Shown here one piece after another: positions 34,084 through 45,436 of a stretch of DNA of 64,000 nucleotides. The stretch comes from Bipolaris cookei (taxonomy: Eukaryota; Ascomycota; Dothideomycetes; Pleosporales; Pleosporaceae), in the NCBI GenBank assembly GCA_002286855.1, contig NRSV01000003.1:552831-616830 (forward strand), read 5' to 3'. Both the position numbers and the translations under genes were made by a program. The first letter of the stretch is position 1; each line of letters opens with the position of its first letter. The notes beneath the pieces are model-generated. The model did not search any database. It had not been told where the DNA came from and saw only the letters and a program-made list of their open reading frames with translations.

Positions 34084-36067
34084 TCAACGCCACCCACCAG
34101 TCCAGGTACGTCCATACCGATCTGGTTCCTCACATGCCAGCATCGTACACCAAGGGCGCTCATCAGCCGAGTAAGGTACGAGTGGTAGATTGTATGGCAT
34201 GCGGAACCCTACCACCGTCCCTTTCTTTCCCTCGCTGTGTTTGCCCGCCTCTGGATTATCAGTCCCGAACACCGGGACCATCGTCGATGAGTGCCCAGAT
34301 TCTGCATACAAAGCAGGCCAAACCACGACACCTGTTTCCCAGGACTGAATCCGAATTTCTTCATTTTTATTCAACACATCGCCCCATGCTTGCTTGCTCA
34401 GGTTGGCGCTTGTGACCAAAGCCCAGTCGATGGTCGTGTGGGTCTCATCGCTAAAGCGAATGTACGTCTTGATGTGTGGTGCTGCTGTGCCGCGGTGTGC
34501 TTCTTGTTGAGATGGATCGGGGCGGGATACGGGGTTCCAGTGACAGAGTAGTGGGTGCATGTATTCGAGCTGTTTTTGCTGCTGGATGGACTGGAATTTC
34601 CAGTGGATGGAATCACCAGAACCGTAACCGTTGAGAGATGTGCGAATCTCGGCGGGAGTTGGAAATACGACGCTGAACTTGGGTTCTGGTGCTTCTGCTG
34701 CATTGGTCTTTTGCTTGGTGAACAATGTAGATGCTTTTGTGAATGACGATGATGCTTCTTCTTTTCCTATATCTTTAACATCCGAGCAATCTGAAAGAAT
34801 GGACTGGAAATGGAAAAGCCATGTTGGCATCGCACCCAAGGTCGCTACCGATGAGATTTGAGTGACGATATGAGGACGGGAATTATCTTCTGGTGCCTTA
34901 ACTGAAATACTAGAAAGTATCTGGCCTAGCCCTAGCCAGCCAAAAGCAGTATGAGAAGGACCAGCTGCGGTAAGCTTTTGTCTTGATGGCGCACTTCCCA
35001 GGAACGCTGCCCGAATACTCGAGAATTTGTAGTATTTAAGCTGGGCAGTCAAAGCTTCCACACGCTTTTCGTACGCATACAAGTAACGAAAAAGATCAAC
35101 TTTGAATCGTTCGCCGCTACCGATAGAGTGGATCTTGGTAGACTTTGGTTGCTCCGACGCTGTCTGCCGCAGGAGTGGAAGCAGCGGTGACGCCCATACT
35201 GCTTGTGTCATGTTTTCCCAGTCGTGGTAAATCATGTTGGCTGTATGGATAATGATCTGAGCGGTATCATTGTGTCGGAAGAGAATCAACATTTTCGAAT
35301 GGTGAGTACCAAACGGGTCTGGGGTATATGCACCTATAAGCTCAATGTTGGGATATCGTTCTGCTGTTTCCTATGAATCATTAGTATTCAAGTAATCAAT
35401 ATCCAAAAAAGAACGGCTGGTATGAGCATCAAAGTCCAAGAAAATACCCTACTTACCAGTAATGTAATCCTGTTCTTGTCATCTCTTCTCCAAAAGCCAT
35501 GCACAATCTTGACTTTGACAATATCCCTAACGTCCCTATCAAAGTGTTGCCTGCATCTCAGTTAGCATAAAAAATCCACCCATGTATCCACTCTTAGAGC
35601 TGAAACTCAGGAAATGCTCACATGACGAAATCCAAGTCGAACAAGTAATTAAAGTTCCAGCATTCCTTGATCAACGGGTCTCCCAGCAAATCCACCAAGC
35701 ACACCGTATCGACATTCTTTTCTCTGGGTAGCTTTTCGATCCGCGTGAGTTGGACTGGCGACGGAACAAAGTGTGTTTCTGTACCAACATCTTTCTCTTC
35801 CACGGTTTCCTTATTGTCTGATGTAGACGGCTCTGCTGTTTCTAACGATAACTTCGATTTCGGCATATTATCAAAGCTCCAGCTCGGCGTGAAAGAAACA
35901 GCCGGTTCATGACATGTCCGCTTCGACAACGGGGGACTAATCGGTCTATCGAGACCCTTGCGTGATTTTGTCGAACAAGGCTCCGTCTCAAGCACTTCCT
36001 CTTTGGGCGAACCAACACCGAGTCGGCGGCGCTTACTCGGCTGAGCATCTTCGGGTTCTTGTTGCAT
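34084..36067 (-). CDS. TDP1: Tyrosyl-DNA phosphodiesterase 1
   Basis: Exons 36067-35622, 35550-35457 and 35370-34084 give 608 aa. A basic, disordered N-terminus precedes two phospholipase-D-type HKD half-sites. The first is H204-x-K206 in GTHHSKMLIL, with HTANMIYHDW after it. The second is H479-x-K481 in PHIKTYIRFSD, with N503 in SANLSKQAWG. These are the four catalytic His/Lys residues and supporting Asn of Tdp1. The enzyme removes topoisomerase-I peptides and other adducts from DNA 3' ends in the nucleus. It ends with an aromatic and Arg-rich GRTWTGGWR. The neighbouring genes suggest no special role. Confidence 0.95.
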
Positions 36068-36541
36068 TACGATAGGTCTACCTACTACCGAGCCGGCAGT
36101 GAGTTAGCAAGATACGTTTTAGTAATTTAGGCAAGGATGAAAAAGGGCTGGGGGTCGGTGCAAAAGGAAAGGGTTAAAGTAGAGTCAGGCACGGACCACT
36201 TGGTGGGAATAGACAGTCACCCTCTACTGATCCAAGTGTTGGGGCAAGGAGGAAGGAAGCGTCACGACAGCAGTCACAATACATAATTGCACACAGATTC
36301 AAAGGGTGAAGTCGATGATGACATCACATCTTATTATAGACGGTAAAGCTCACTTTTCCAAGCAAACTGCTTATCAAAGGTTATAAACATACACGGTCTA
36401 ATTGTACTTGAGCATCATACCCTGATGCTCAAAAGCGAAAGGAATGAAAGGAAAAGACAACCTTATTATGCCCCTTCTTCAAAGGTGGAAAGGCATTCCC
36501 CCAAACGCCGAATATCGCTAAAATCGAAAAAAGGAAACATT
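36068..36541. other. Intergenic, TDP1 promoter and OLE1 3' flank
   Basis: 474 bp with nothing further recognised. Confidence 0.55.
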
Positions 36542-38040
36542 CTATGCCGCGCTGGCGCTGAGCACAGGCTGAGCAACCTTTGTGACTTGGTTGCCAGCGC
36601 GGATGATTGGGTTGCCTTGCTCGTCCTTGACGATGTTAACCTCCTTGTTCTCCTTCTGGGCACGCTTCCAGATCTCAACCTCGCATCCACCACGGATGAC
36701 ACCGACCCTCATGGTAGAGAGCAGGTTGTGGGCAGCGTTGGAGTGGAAGTAGACACCACCGTTGAACATGGCAGTAGCGTCCTTGCCAATGCCGCTCTTG
36801 ATCAAGGTCTTACCACCGGGGTGCTCGTTGATGAAGTCGGTAACGTCGTGAACAACACCAGCAACAGCGATCAGACCACGGCCGTTCTTAGCCTGCTCAA
36901 CGTAGTCGTCCCACTCGATGACAGGAAGCTGCTCAAGAGGAACACCCCAGTCGAGCTTGGCGCGCTTCTGGTCAATCTTCTTCTGGAGTTGCTGGACACG
37001 GCCCTTCTCGATCTCGTTGGCACGGAACTGCTTGAGGTTGGAGGCGAGGCCGAGCTTGCTCCACAGCCAGATGGACCACTTGGTGGGGTCATATTGGTGC
37101 CACTCGATAGCGTTGCGGTAGTCGGAGGGGAACTCGTGGTGGAAGTTGTGGTAGCCCTCACCGAGAGTGACGAGCGCAGTGATGACGTGATCCCTGGGGC
37201 TGTTGCGGTCGTCAAAGGGCTGGTCACCGAGCCAGTGGGCGAGCGAGTTGACGCAGAAGGTGGCCTGCTGGACGAAGAAGATGCGGAGGATACCAGCGTA
37301 GATGAAGCCACCCTTCCAGTCGTTCCAGAGGAGACCAGCGACAGCAGAGGGGAAGATGAGGCCCATGAAGATGACAACCTTGATGTAGTTCTTGTGCTGC
37401 CAGACAACGACGGGGTCCTCGTTCAGGTCGGTGATGTCGGTACGGCCAATGCGCTTGGGGTTCTGCTTCATGACCATCCAGCCAAAGTGGCTGTAGAGGA
37501 GTCCCTTGCGGACGCTGTAGGGGTCCTTGTTGGTATCGGTGTAGCGGTGGTGAGCACGGTGGTCACGGCTCCACCAGCGGATGGAGCCCTCGACAGCACC
37601 GCCGCCAACAAGAGCGAGGAAGATGCTCAGAGGAAGGCTGGCATTGTATGACTTGTGTGCCCAAAGACGATGGTAGCCAGCCGTAATACCGAGACCGGTC
37701 CAGAAGTAGTAGATGACAGCCCAGAGGGCAGTCTGCCACTTGAGCGGTGTCCAGAAGGCAGCGATGCAACCGGCGAGGGGGATTCCGATGATGAAGATAA
37801 CCTGAAGTGTTACGTTAGCAAATGCCATGTGCTGCAGGGACGCAACTCGAGACTTACGTTGAGCCAGTTGACGTGCTTGTACCAGTTGGACTTTGTAATG
37901 GGGGTATCGGTGATGTGTGGCTTCTTGGGGTCGTACTTGGGATTACGGTTGGGCTCCGAGGTGCTTGCCATTGAGGGGGGCTGCTTGACGTAGTCGGGGT
38001 CGACGGCCATCATGCCAGCGGTAGGCTGGTGGGAGGGCAT
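36542..38040 (-). CDS. OLE1: Delta-9 acyl-CoA desaturase with cytochrome b5 domain
   Basis: Exons 38040-37858 and 37801-36542 give 480 aa. The three histidine boxes that hold the di-iron centre are present: HRLWAH (105-110), HRAHH (in SRDHRAHHRYTDT) and HNFHH (in GYHNFHHEFPSDYRN). Hydrophobic membrane pairs flank them. The C-terminal cytochrome b5-like domain keeps HPGG at 388-391 and a second haem His about 40 residues later. This is the Ole1-type fusion that converts palmitoyl- and stearoyl-CoA to their delta-9 monoenes in the ER. The chosen start MPSHQPTAGMMAV follows family practice; an in-frame upstream Met (38169) gives an unlikely extension. An antisense open frame of 408 codons over this gene is a codon-bias shadow. 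Confidence 0.95.
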
Positions 38041-40118
38041 GTTGGAAGCTGCAGCGGTGAGGTGGTGTGTAGGGAAAGCGAAAGACGTGATTGGGGGTGG
38101 GGGGGAGACGGCTAGCGACTCAAAAAAAGATAGTCCGGGCTCCGGGGGTGAGCAGCAAAGCTCGAGCAACGACGGAAAGCTTCACCCACGGTCGAGTCAA
38201 CGACGAGGCAGAAGGTAGTCGGAGGGGAGGAGCAACAAAGGATGGGATGGAGGGGGGAGAGCAAAAGTGGCGGCGGGCAGGACGACATTAATATAAGGCG
38301 GCGGGCAGTTTGTCCATCCCAACACTCTGCAGGCAGGTAAGCGAAAGACTGGGACCTGCATTGTCAAGCGCGTCTGCGTCGCGGCCGCCAAAGGGCCCTT
38401 TTTTGCGGTAACGTAATTTATTCCCGAAGCGAGTTAGTGCTGCCTCTCACTACGGCGGCGGCAGGGTCCCGGGGCGAGAAAATTTCGGGACTCCGCGCAG
38501 GCCTCAGGCTGATCTCGGCATCGAGAACGGCCTGGGTGGCGGTGCGGGCGGGCGTCCAACCTGTTGCAGCTGCCCCGGGGCCTGCACCTCATGCCCTTTT
38601 TTCCCCAGATTCCCGCACCGTGCTCGGCCTGCTCCTTGACTAGGTAGGCAGAGACATGCTGCCCGTTGACTGGGGAAAAGAAGAAAAGGAAGGAGGAAGA
38701 CAAAAAGAAGAAGGAAAGAAAAGAACGCCAAATTGGTTATGTCCAAAAAGCGGTCTGATTCAGAACCATCGGCACTGTGTGTACTATGGATGTGTGTATG
38801 TGTGTGTGTCCTTACAAGCGGATTACCTCACTGGGCATAGAAGCTCACGCCGTGATGATGCCACTCAAAACTCACCGTCATCGCTAATCGGCTAGCCGTA
38901 GTCTTTGCTTCTCCATATCCCCGCCTAGCTAGTAAAATGCTAGAGAGTTCTACACTCTGGTTCGCACTGTAATATGGTCAGCCTTTCCAACACCAGGAAT
39001 CCTGCCTTGACATTTTTGTTGATATCGCTAAGGCTTCCGGGCTTCCGGCTTCGGTCTGCACACTTACGTATGCCATTATATACCTTTTTTCTACTTCCAA
39101 ACTTGAGAATTGTCTCGATAGTGATCTGGCCGAGTTATAACTTTGCTCTCGGACAGTGTGGCAAAAAAAATGTGTCCCCAAAAAAAAGTCGTGCTCGGCT
39201 GTTGTCCAAAATACAGCGGGTCTCCCAGCCCGTGCCCATGACTCTTTACACAGCACTTGACTGAACGACAACCTCAATCCATGAAGGATTTTGGCCTCAA
39301 AGCATCCTGGCCTCAAAGCATTTACCACGTTGCCCGCCAGCCCAGCCAGTCCCCGGCTTGAAACATTGCGAGTATGTAAAAAAAAATTATTACAGTGAAA
39401 TCGCCACAGATAGAAGGGGGAGGGGTGTGTGCGCTGTTCAGTCACCAGTCCTCGCAAGCTCTACCAAATCGGGAACTGGCGCGTCCTCAACACCTTGCCG
39501 CCATTCCCATCCCACACCACACAAAGATAGGACCATGCATCACCCCTTCCCTTCTAACAATAGCATCGCATCCGCTATCCCTCGGTTCTAGCCTTTCTCT
39601 TCATTGCAAACCCCGCTAGATGGGTTGTGTCAGGACCAAAAAAAACGTCGACGTGGTGTCGTCTCATGTTCATGTCACACATATACTTTTGGCATGCGTC
39701 TTTTTGTGGCGGGTAGGGCTGAAGACTACATTGTCATGCAACGTGTTTGCTGCCAACGGTGCTACTAGTAGCTGCGGAAAATAATTAATATCTCCACACA
39801 ACTATGTGTACGTGCGTGTGCGCGTGTGGACACAATCCATCTTGCATGGACTTGAATTGTAGATATGACGGCGTAAAGCGCTTGTCGTAGTTTACTAGAA
39901 AGCTCGATGGCGATGGGTGCACGGACGGCTGATATGATGATTGGTAAGGAGATTGTAGTAGTAGATTGTACGAGATAGCTAAAACATCGGATACTCGGTA
40001 CCCAAAAGAACGAACAAAAGAGCCCTTAATTTCAAACTCCGTAAGAAACTCTGCATTTCCCTCTTAAGCCTTTTTTTTGCATTCCCAGAAAATCATTCAC
40101 AAAAACACAAATATCCCC
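38041..40118. other. Long intergenic region upstream of OLE1
   Basis: 2.1 kb between two minus-strand genes, so it holds the OLE1 promoter and leader and the permease 3' flank. The left end is GC- and G-rich (38.05-38.6 kb). ORFs reach 159 codons but resemble no family. No repeat, RNA gene or clear regulatory motif could be supported. Confidence 0.55.
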
Positions 40119-41957
40119 TCATGCCGCCTTGCTAGCCACAATATCCGAACTCGCTCTTCCCTCAACATCCACATCCGCACCGTTGGCACCCTTGCGACCC
40201 TGATCCCACTCGCCGCTCTCACCCGCCTTCTCATTCCCACCCGCTACAATCTCTGGCGTCTCTTCATCCTCAATCTCTTCGGGTAGCACCAGATTCAGCA
40301 CAACCGTGACAAGCGCCACGACCGCGAATCCTGTCTCGAGCACCAGCTCAATAGCATTGTAGAAGCCCTTTAGCGCAGTGTTGGGTCCACTATAGGTAAA
40401 CACGAACGAGAACCAATTTGGGACCATTGTGGCGCCGAAGCCAAGGGTGAAGCCCGCAGTGAGGATAAACCGGTTCCTGCGGGTGAAGGGCATGGTGCTG
40501 ATGATGCGGATGCCGGACACGGTGACGGCGCTGAAGAGGAAGGTTGTCATGCCGCCCAGGACAGCCAAGGGAATGGCCACGAGGGCCGCGGCGAACTTTG
40601 CAAAGATGCCCATGATGATGAGCCAGAAGCAGCATGCGTAGCCCGCTTTGCGGTTGGCACAGCGTGTTAGGGCTACGACGCCACAGTTTTGCGCAAACGT
40701 GGACATGGGCGTGATGGTGCAGAGCGCGGCGATCATGCCTGCGATGCCATCGGCAAGCACGCCGCCTTGGATACGTGAATCGAAGATTGGGCCGTCGACT
40801 TCGACGCGCGATACTTCGCAGGTGGCTGTGATGTCACCAATGGCTTCCATGGCGCAGACCATGTAGACTGCTAGCAGAGGTAAGATGATGGGCGGGTAGA
40901 CCGTGAGCTTGAATGTTTGAACCCAGATGAAGGACACGACGGGGGCAGAGTCAATCGACGACTTGTCAAAGTAGCCCGTGGCACCTGCAATGATGCAACC
41001 AACGAGAAGCCCGATAACCACAGCCGTAGACTTCATAATCGGGGCTCCGAAGCGCTCACAGAGAATGATGGTAATGAAGACGCTGAACCCAAGGCCAATG
41101 AACTCGGCACTACCCCATGGCAGGGCATGCGGAGCATTAATGTTGGGACAAAGTTGGAAGAGACCAGATTCAGGGCGACTTTTACAGTCACCAGAGCCTC
41201 CAGCCCAGTTCTGGAATCCAGTGGTTACGAGCTTGACTCCGATAAGGAGAACAGTGGGTCCAGTGACTAGAGGTGGAAACACCCTTTTTAGGATGCGTGG
41301 GCTCGTAAACGACATACCGATTTCGAGCAAAGCGCATAGTGCACACGTGCCTAGGATAGCTCCATAACCGTCAGGGCAGGGCAATCTCGTACCGTCGGCA
41401 GCTACAGGACAGAAACCCGTCTCGTACATCTGGCTCAGCGCACCTGTTGCCACAGGGATGGTAGCAAACGAGGTTCCTACGACAGAAATCAAACCAGTGC
41501 CAATGTAATACGGCGTTTTCCAAATATGAAAGCGGGTAATTTGTACAGAAGACAGGATACCGCAGATGATGAGCGATGTGGATACCAGATAGCGCTGCTC
41601 GTCGCCGCTCAAGTTGGCAGCATTGGAGAGGATAATGGGAGGGGTGATGACACCTGCCAACATGGCAAGAGAATGTTGGAATCCAAGGAGTAGAGCCAGA
41701 ATGACGGGCACACGGTCATTGAGGCCGAAAAATGGTGCTGCCCTGCGTTCTCGCCTCATGAATGGCAGGTTTGGTCGGAAGAGGAAGGCATAGTCGTATG
41801 TGCCAATGAGACCCTCTCTGTATGCGGTTAGACTGTGAAACGGCTTGAAATGGTAAAAGGGCGTAATTTACTTTGTAGTGAATGCCTTCCTTATCCGCCT
41901 CGCCTTGTCTTTCCAGCTGCGCCGTGGGGTGTGATCAGGCCCAATCATGTCCGCCAT
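40119..41957 (-). CDS. Xanthine/uric acid permease, UapA/UapC type (NAT/NCS2)
   Basis: Exons 41957-41872 and 41817-40119 give 594 aa. The N-terminus (ending RKAFTTKEGLIGTYDYAFLF) is joined across a 54-bp intron with a CTAAC branch site. About 12-14 membrane segments follow. Signature elements of the nucleobase-ascorbate transporter family are intact: QHSLAMLAG in TM1, MEAIGDITAT (E353, D357) in TM8, and QNCGVVALTR (Q405) matching the NAT motif. In Aspergillus UapA the corresponding Glu and Gln contact the purine. The C-terminal tail is acidic and hydrophilic, a usual site for endocytic control. Proton symport of xanthine and urate at the plasma membrane is the family role; xanthine versus urate preference cannot be read from sequence. 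Confidence 0.93.
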
Positions 41958-43209
41958 GTTTACTTTTCAAAGGTTGAAGCTACCGTCCGGCTGGTACACT
42001 GGAAGCAGGAGTCGCTTTATTCTTATGCAGCTTTTTTTGCAGTCTGGAAAAATATGGCTTGAGGGCTCTGATAAGGATGCTTATAGTCGTAAGAGACCTG
42101 ATAAGATTGGCGAGGTTGCAGGTCAAGGCTGATGATACGCAGATGTATAGCCAGTCGCAGTGTTTGTTCCAAGATTCGATCGCTCCAGATCTATGTCACA
42201 AGGAGTTCCAATTCGCTACCGACACGACTGATATCGATATGAGCTTCGATGCTGCAATCAGAATTGAGTATGCGGGGAAGTGGCGTAGAGATGGCGAAAA
42301 CCCGTCCAAGCGGAAATGCTAGTCGAGCTGGCTCGCTGTGTGTGTGATGACTTGCTCAAACCGAAAACAAGTCCCCATCCCATCTATATAGAACATTTGG
42401 AGCATGCATTTGCATCTCTGGCGCCAAAATACCCACGATACACAATTGTTCATGGACAGTTCCTCGGCCCTGGTCCATGGCCCACTCCTAGACCGCCAGA
42501 GATTGGAGGTGGCCGACGATTGTCGTCAACCGCCGGGAATACGTACTTTTTTCCACGGCAAAAAGGCTTGCTAGGGCACGCCTTTCCCAGTAGCAGAGGG
42601 GCAACACCCACGTGTGTGCTAAAACGATCGCCTGTACTGATAGCCAGCGAGAGCGTGATTGGTTGTGGCTGGTTGAGGCTACTTGGCGGGACGGTCCACT
42701 CCGATGATAGAGAGCATACGAGCCATTTGCCGGAAATGCATCCCACACTGTGCAAGACGCATGCAGCAGCTGCAACTGATACCGAACGTTTTCAGCTTGT
42801 GGTCTTTCGCCGCATACCGACGGTGCGGTACTTTGCGCGACCAGAAACTGGGGGAGACTACATTGTACTGGGGGACGTGGGGACGTCATTACCTTGTTGA
42901 TGGCCGGTTATCGGCGTCCTGATCCCGTAGCCGAAGCAACCATGGAATATACCAATGCCAGTGGATTTTATCTACCAGCCTCCCTTTTTGTGCATTGTTT
43001 TGGTCCTTCGTGGCTGATTCGTGAATTCCCCTTTTCACATACTTCCTCGTCGTCTCTTCGTTTCGATCTACGCTCCTTGAACGTTATACGAGATCAACCT
43101 CTAGCTTTACCTCTAAACACGGTGCTACTCTCTAATAACTATCGAGAACCACCTGGCTTGATTTGCGCTTTTGGTTGCTGAGTAGCTGGCCCTTTGTGTA
43201 TAGCCATAC
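41958..43209. other. Promoter of the permease and 3' flank of the methyltransferase
   Basis: 1.25 kb holding two GATAAG boxes close to the permease start. A 194-codon plus-strand ORF at 42316-42900 has no domain resemblance and no splice partners and was not accepted as a gene. Confidence 0.5.
42070..42105. promoter_or_regulatory. Pair of GATAAG boxes upstream of the permease
   Basis: TGATAAG occurs at 42069-42075 and again at 42099-42105, about 112 and 142 bp before the permease start codon. GATAAG/HGATAR is the target of AreA-type nitrogen GATA factors, which activate uapA and uapC in Aspergillus. The sites are seen; their use here is inference. No clear UaY-type TCGG-N6-CCGA site was found. 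Confidence 0.5.
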
Positions 43210-44684
43210 TCACCTCACGACGCCAAGATGGACGACGAATCCACTTCCCTCCCCCAGTCCTTCACCCAGCATTCTATCAGGAACCTGCCACACCCAGAAC
43301 TTTTCATGAAAGCTTTTCAGCCAAGTTTCAAATACGTCTGGGCTACGCAATTGCTGTGCTATCAAGCATATTGTAGGCTTGCTTTCATCCTCTTGTAGTT
43401 CGCATATAGCGGCGCAGGTAGAATTCAATGGCTCGATGAGGGCTTCGTTATAGACACAATCGCAGGATATGATGAGGTTGACGGGAGGAAGATGCGACAC
43501 GGAATCAGTCTCCCAATCTAACTCCATGGTGGTGATGCGGTCTTCTGCACCTGCTGCTGTTGCGTCCTCGGCCTTGGCATTTCGTTTACCACTACCCCTT
43601 GCATTTTTGCTTTTGCGCTGTTGCGAGAAGACGGTGTGCAGATTCTCAGCAATGTTTTGGCGCAAGAGTTTTAACACGTATGGCTGGTCTGTGGCTATGT
43701 ATTTGCCGACTCTTGGGCCGAGAGTCAGGGCGACAATGCCAGAGACGCCGGCACCGAGCTCAAGGACAGTAGCGGAAGGAGACAGGAGGGAGGTGGTGGC
43801 AAGGAAGTTGGTAGGGGAGGCGATCCAATTGGCGAAGAGGGGGGTGACTCGCCAGATTGCTGCGATGGACAAGTGTTAGTGAATGATGCAGGTGTTGCAG
43901 GCATGCCTGGTGCAGATTGGGTAAACAATGACGTCGACGCGGCGAATGCTTAGAAACGCAGGGTCGAGTGCAATTGCAAGAATGCTCTCATGCTCTCATG
44001 CTCTCGTCTTGTTTGCAATAATAATGGGCGCAGGGCACACAGCACGAGGAGTGTATGCTTTGCACTAGACACAGGCCGGCTCTGCTTGCGGCCAAGTGTG
44101 GACATGACAAGGGAGTGTGGAGAGACAGCTCCCAAGCAAAGCCAAGCCGAGCTGAGAGGGACATAGTCTGGGGGAAAGCACGACGCAGGAAATGGCCATG
44201 GCCACGGCCACGGCAACTTCCACGCGGGTACCAAGACAAGTGCAGTCACGACAGTCACGACAGTCACGACAGTCACGGCACACATACCTGCACCGGTAGT
44301 TCCTGCCTTGCGGTCGGAGGTCAGGAGACTCTTGGAATGGTGGATGGCCAGCTGGTGGCCCGCCACAGTGAAGTCGAGTGTCGCCGCCTTGGAGTCGAAG
44401 AAGCCGAGCGACTGAGAAGGAATGTCTTGCGAGAAGACGACGAATGCCTCTGCACAATGTGGTGAGCGTGATGCGCCATGGTGTATCGATGATGGCGGGG
44501 TCTCCGCCTTTCTGACACTTTGTACGTGGCTATGGGGGAGGAGCGAATGGCAGAGGGGCGAGCAACACGTCGAGCCGAGGATCAACTTGAGGCTGTGATT
44601 CGAGGGCGTGGTCCCAGAGACTCGTTACACACCTTCTTCAGGGTCCGCGATAGGATCTGATCCCAGCAAAGCCGTCAGATCCAT
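43210..44684 (-). CDS. RKM5: Rkm5-type ribosomal lysine N-methyltransferase
   Basis: Exons 44684-44633, 44449-44288 and 43859-43210 give 287 aa. It begins MDLTALLGSDPIADPEE and continues EAFVVFSQDIPSQSLGFFDS, with DFTVAGHQLAIHHS and RKAGTTGAAIWRVTPLFANW. The seven-beta-strand methyltransferase core has motif I VLELGAGVSGIVAL, the YIATDQPYVL acidic loop and LIISCDCVYN. These match the Rkm5/METTL21-like family, which methylates a lysine of a large-subunit ribosomal protein in yeast. The second intron is unusually long for this window (428 bp) and contains a 9-bp minisatellite. The stop codon overlaps an AG|GTGAGT donor-like sequence, so a short alternative 3' exon is possible. Confidence 0.87.
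44243..44278. repeat. Four 9-bp tandem repeats in an RKM5 intron
   Basis: CAGTCACGA is repeated four times (last copy CAGTCACGG) within the long second intron of the methyltransferase gene, about 10-45 bp from its donor. Confidence 0.85.
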
Positions 44685-45436
44685 TGCGGTGGAGACGGCG
44701 CAGATGACGGGGGCTGGGCTGCCTGGCCCGCTGGATGCAGGTTGCAGGTTGCAGGTTGCAGATTACAGCGTGGGTTGCGGTAGTAAGGTTTTGGCTAACT
44801 TGTGCCTTTCGAGGAACAACAATGCACAGGTGCTATGAAAGGAGGCTGCGTGTCTTGGAATGCGAGTTTGCCTGCTTGGCCCACGGCTCAGCCTCGGCTC
44901 TCTGCCGAAAGGCGTGGTACCGGGCGCATTACCAGTGCCAGCAGCCAAAGCAGCGCGTCGAGAGGACAGGTGGCCGCCACGATGTGCCTGTGCTCGAGAT
45001 GTCTGTATCTGTGTCTGTGTGTGCAGCCTCGTCGATCAGACATGGCATTGATGCTGCACGAAAAAAAAGAGTGGAGCACCCGGCTCGTGCCCGGCGGCAG
45101 CCAGCAGCCAGCAGCCAGCAGCCAGCAGTAAGTAGACTGGCTGTACCTAGCTGCACCTGAGTCGCCCAGAGCTTGCTGTGGCTGTGAGGTCATTGCCCAG
45201 AAGCTCGGCCGTGCAGCACATCGCTTTAGCGACATGAGCACGACAAGCGCATAGGCTCCCCAACAGCAACCCCCCAGCGCCGTATCACTCTGTCATCCGC
45301 CATTCTCCGTTGGCGACGATACTCCCTCGTGCTATTTGCTATAATAGCCCTCTCTGCCATCCCCCTCTCCCTCCTGCTTGCTCCCCATCCTGTCCCTTCC
45401 CACACACTGCGCTCTCCACACGCAGACACCGCCAAC
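44685..45436. promoter_or_regulatory. Divergent promoter of RKM5 and acyl-CoA synthetase
   Basis: 752 bp between divergent start codons. It includes tandem 7-bp repeats: GCAGGTT three times plus a variant at 44737-44764, and CAGCCAG-type units at about 45098-45128. No gene was recognised. Confidence 0.5.

Noticed and set aside
36425..37651. 408-codon plus-strand ORF
   Set aside because: Exactly antisense to OLE1, with Val/Leu/Asp-rich content produced by the codon bias of that highly expressed gene.
38978..39457. 159-codon minus-strand ORF upstream of OLE1
   Set aside because: No family resemblance or signal; probably promoter DNA.
42316..42900. 194-codon plus-strand ORF between the permease and RKM5
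   Set aside because: No recognisable domain or splice partner, and antisense ORFs of similar length overlap it. Worth an RNA-seq look but not supported.
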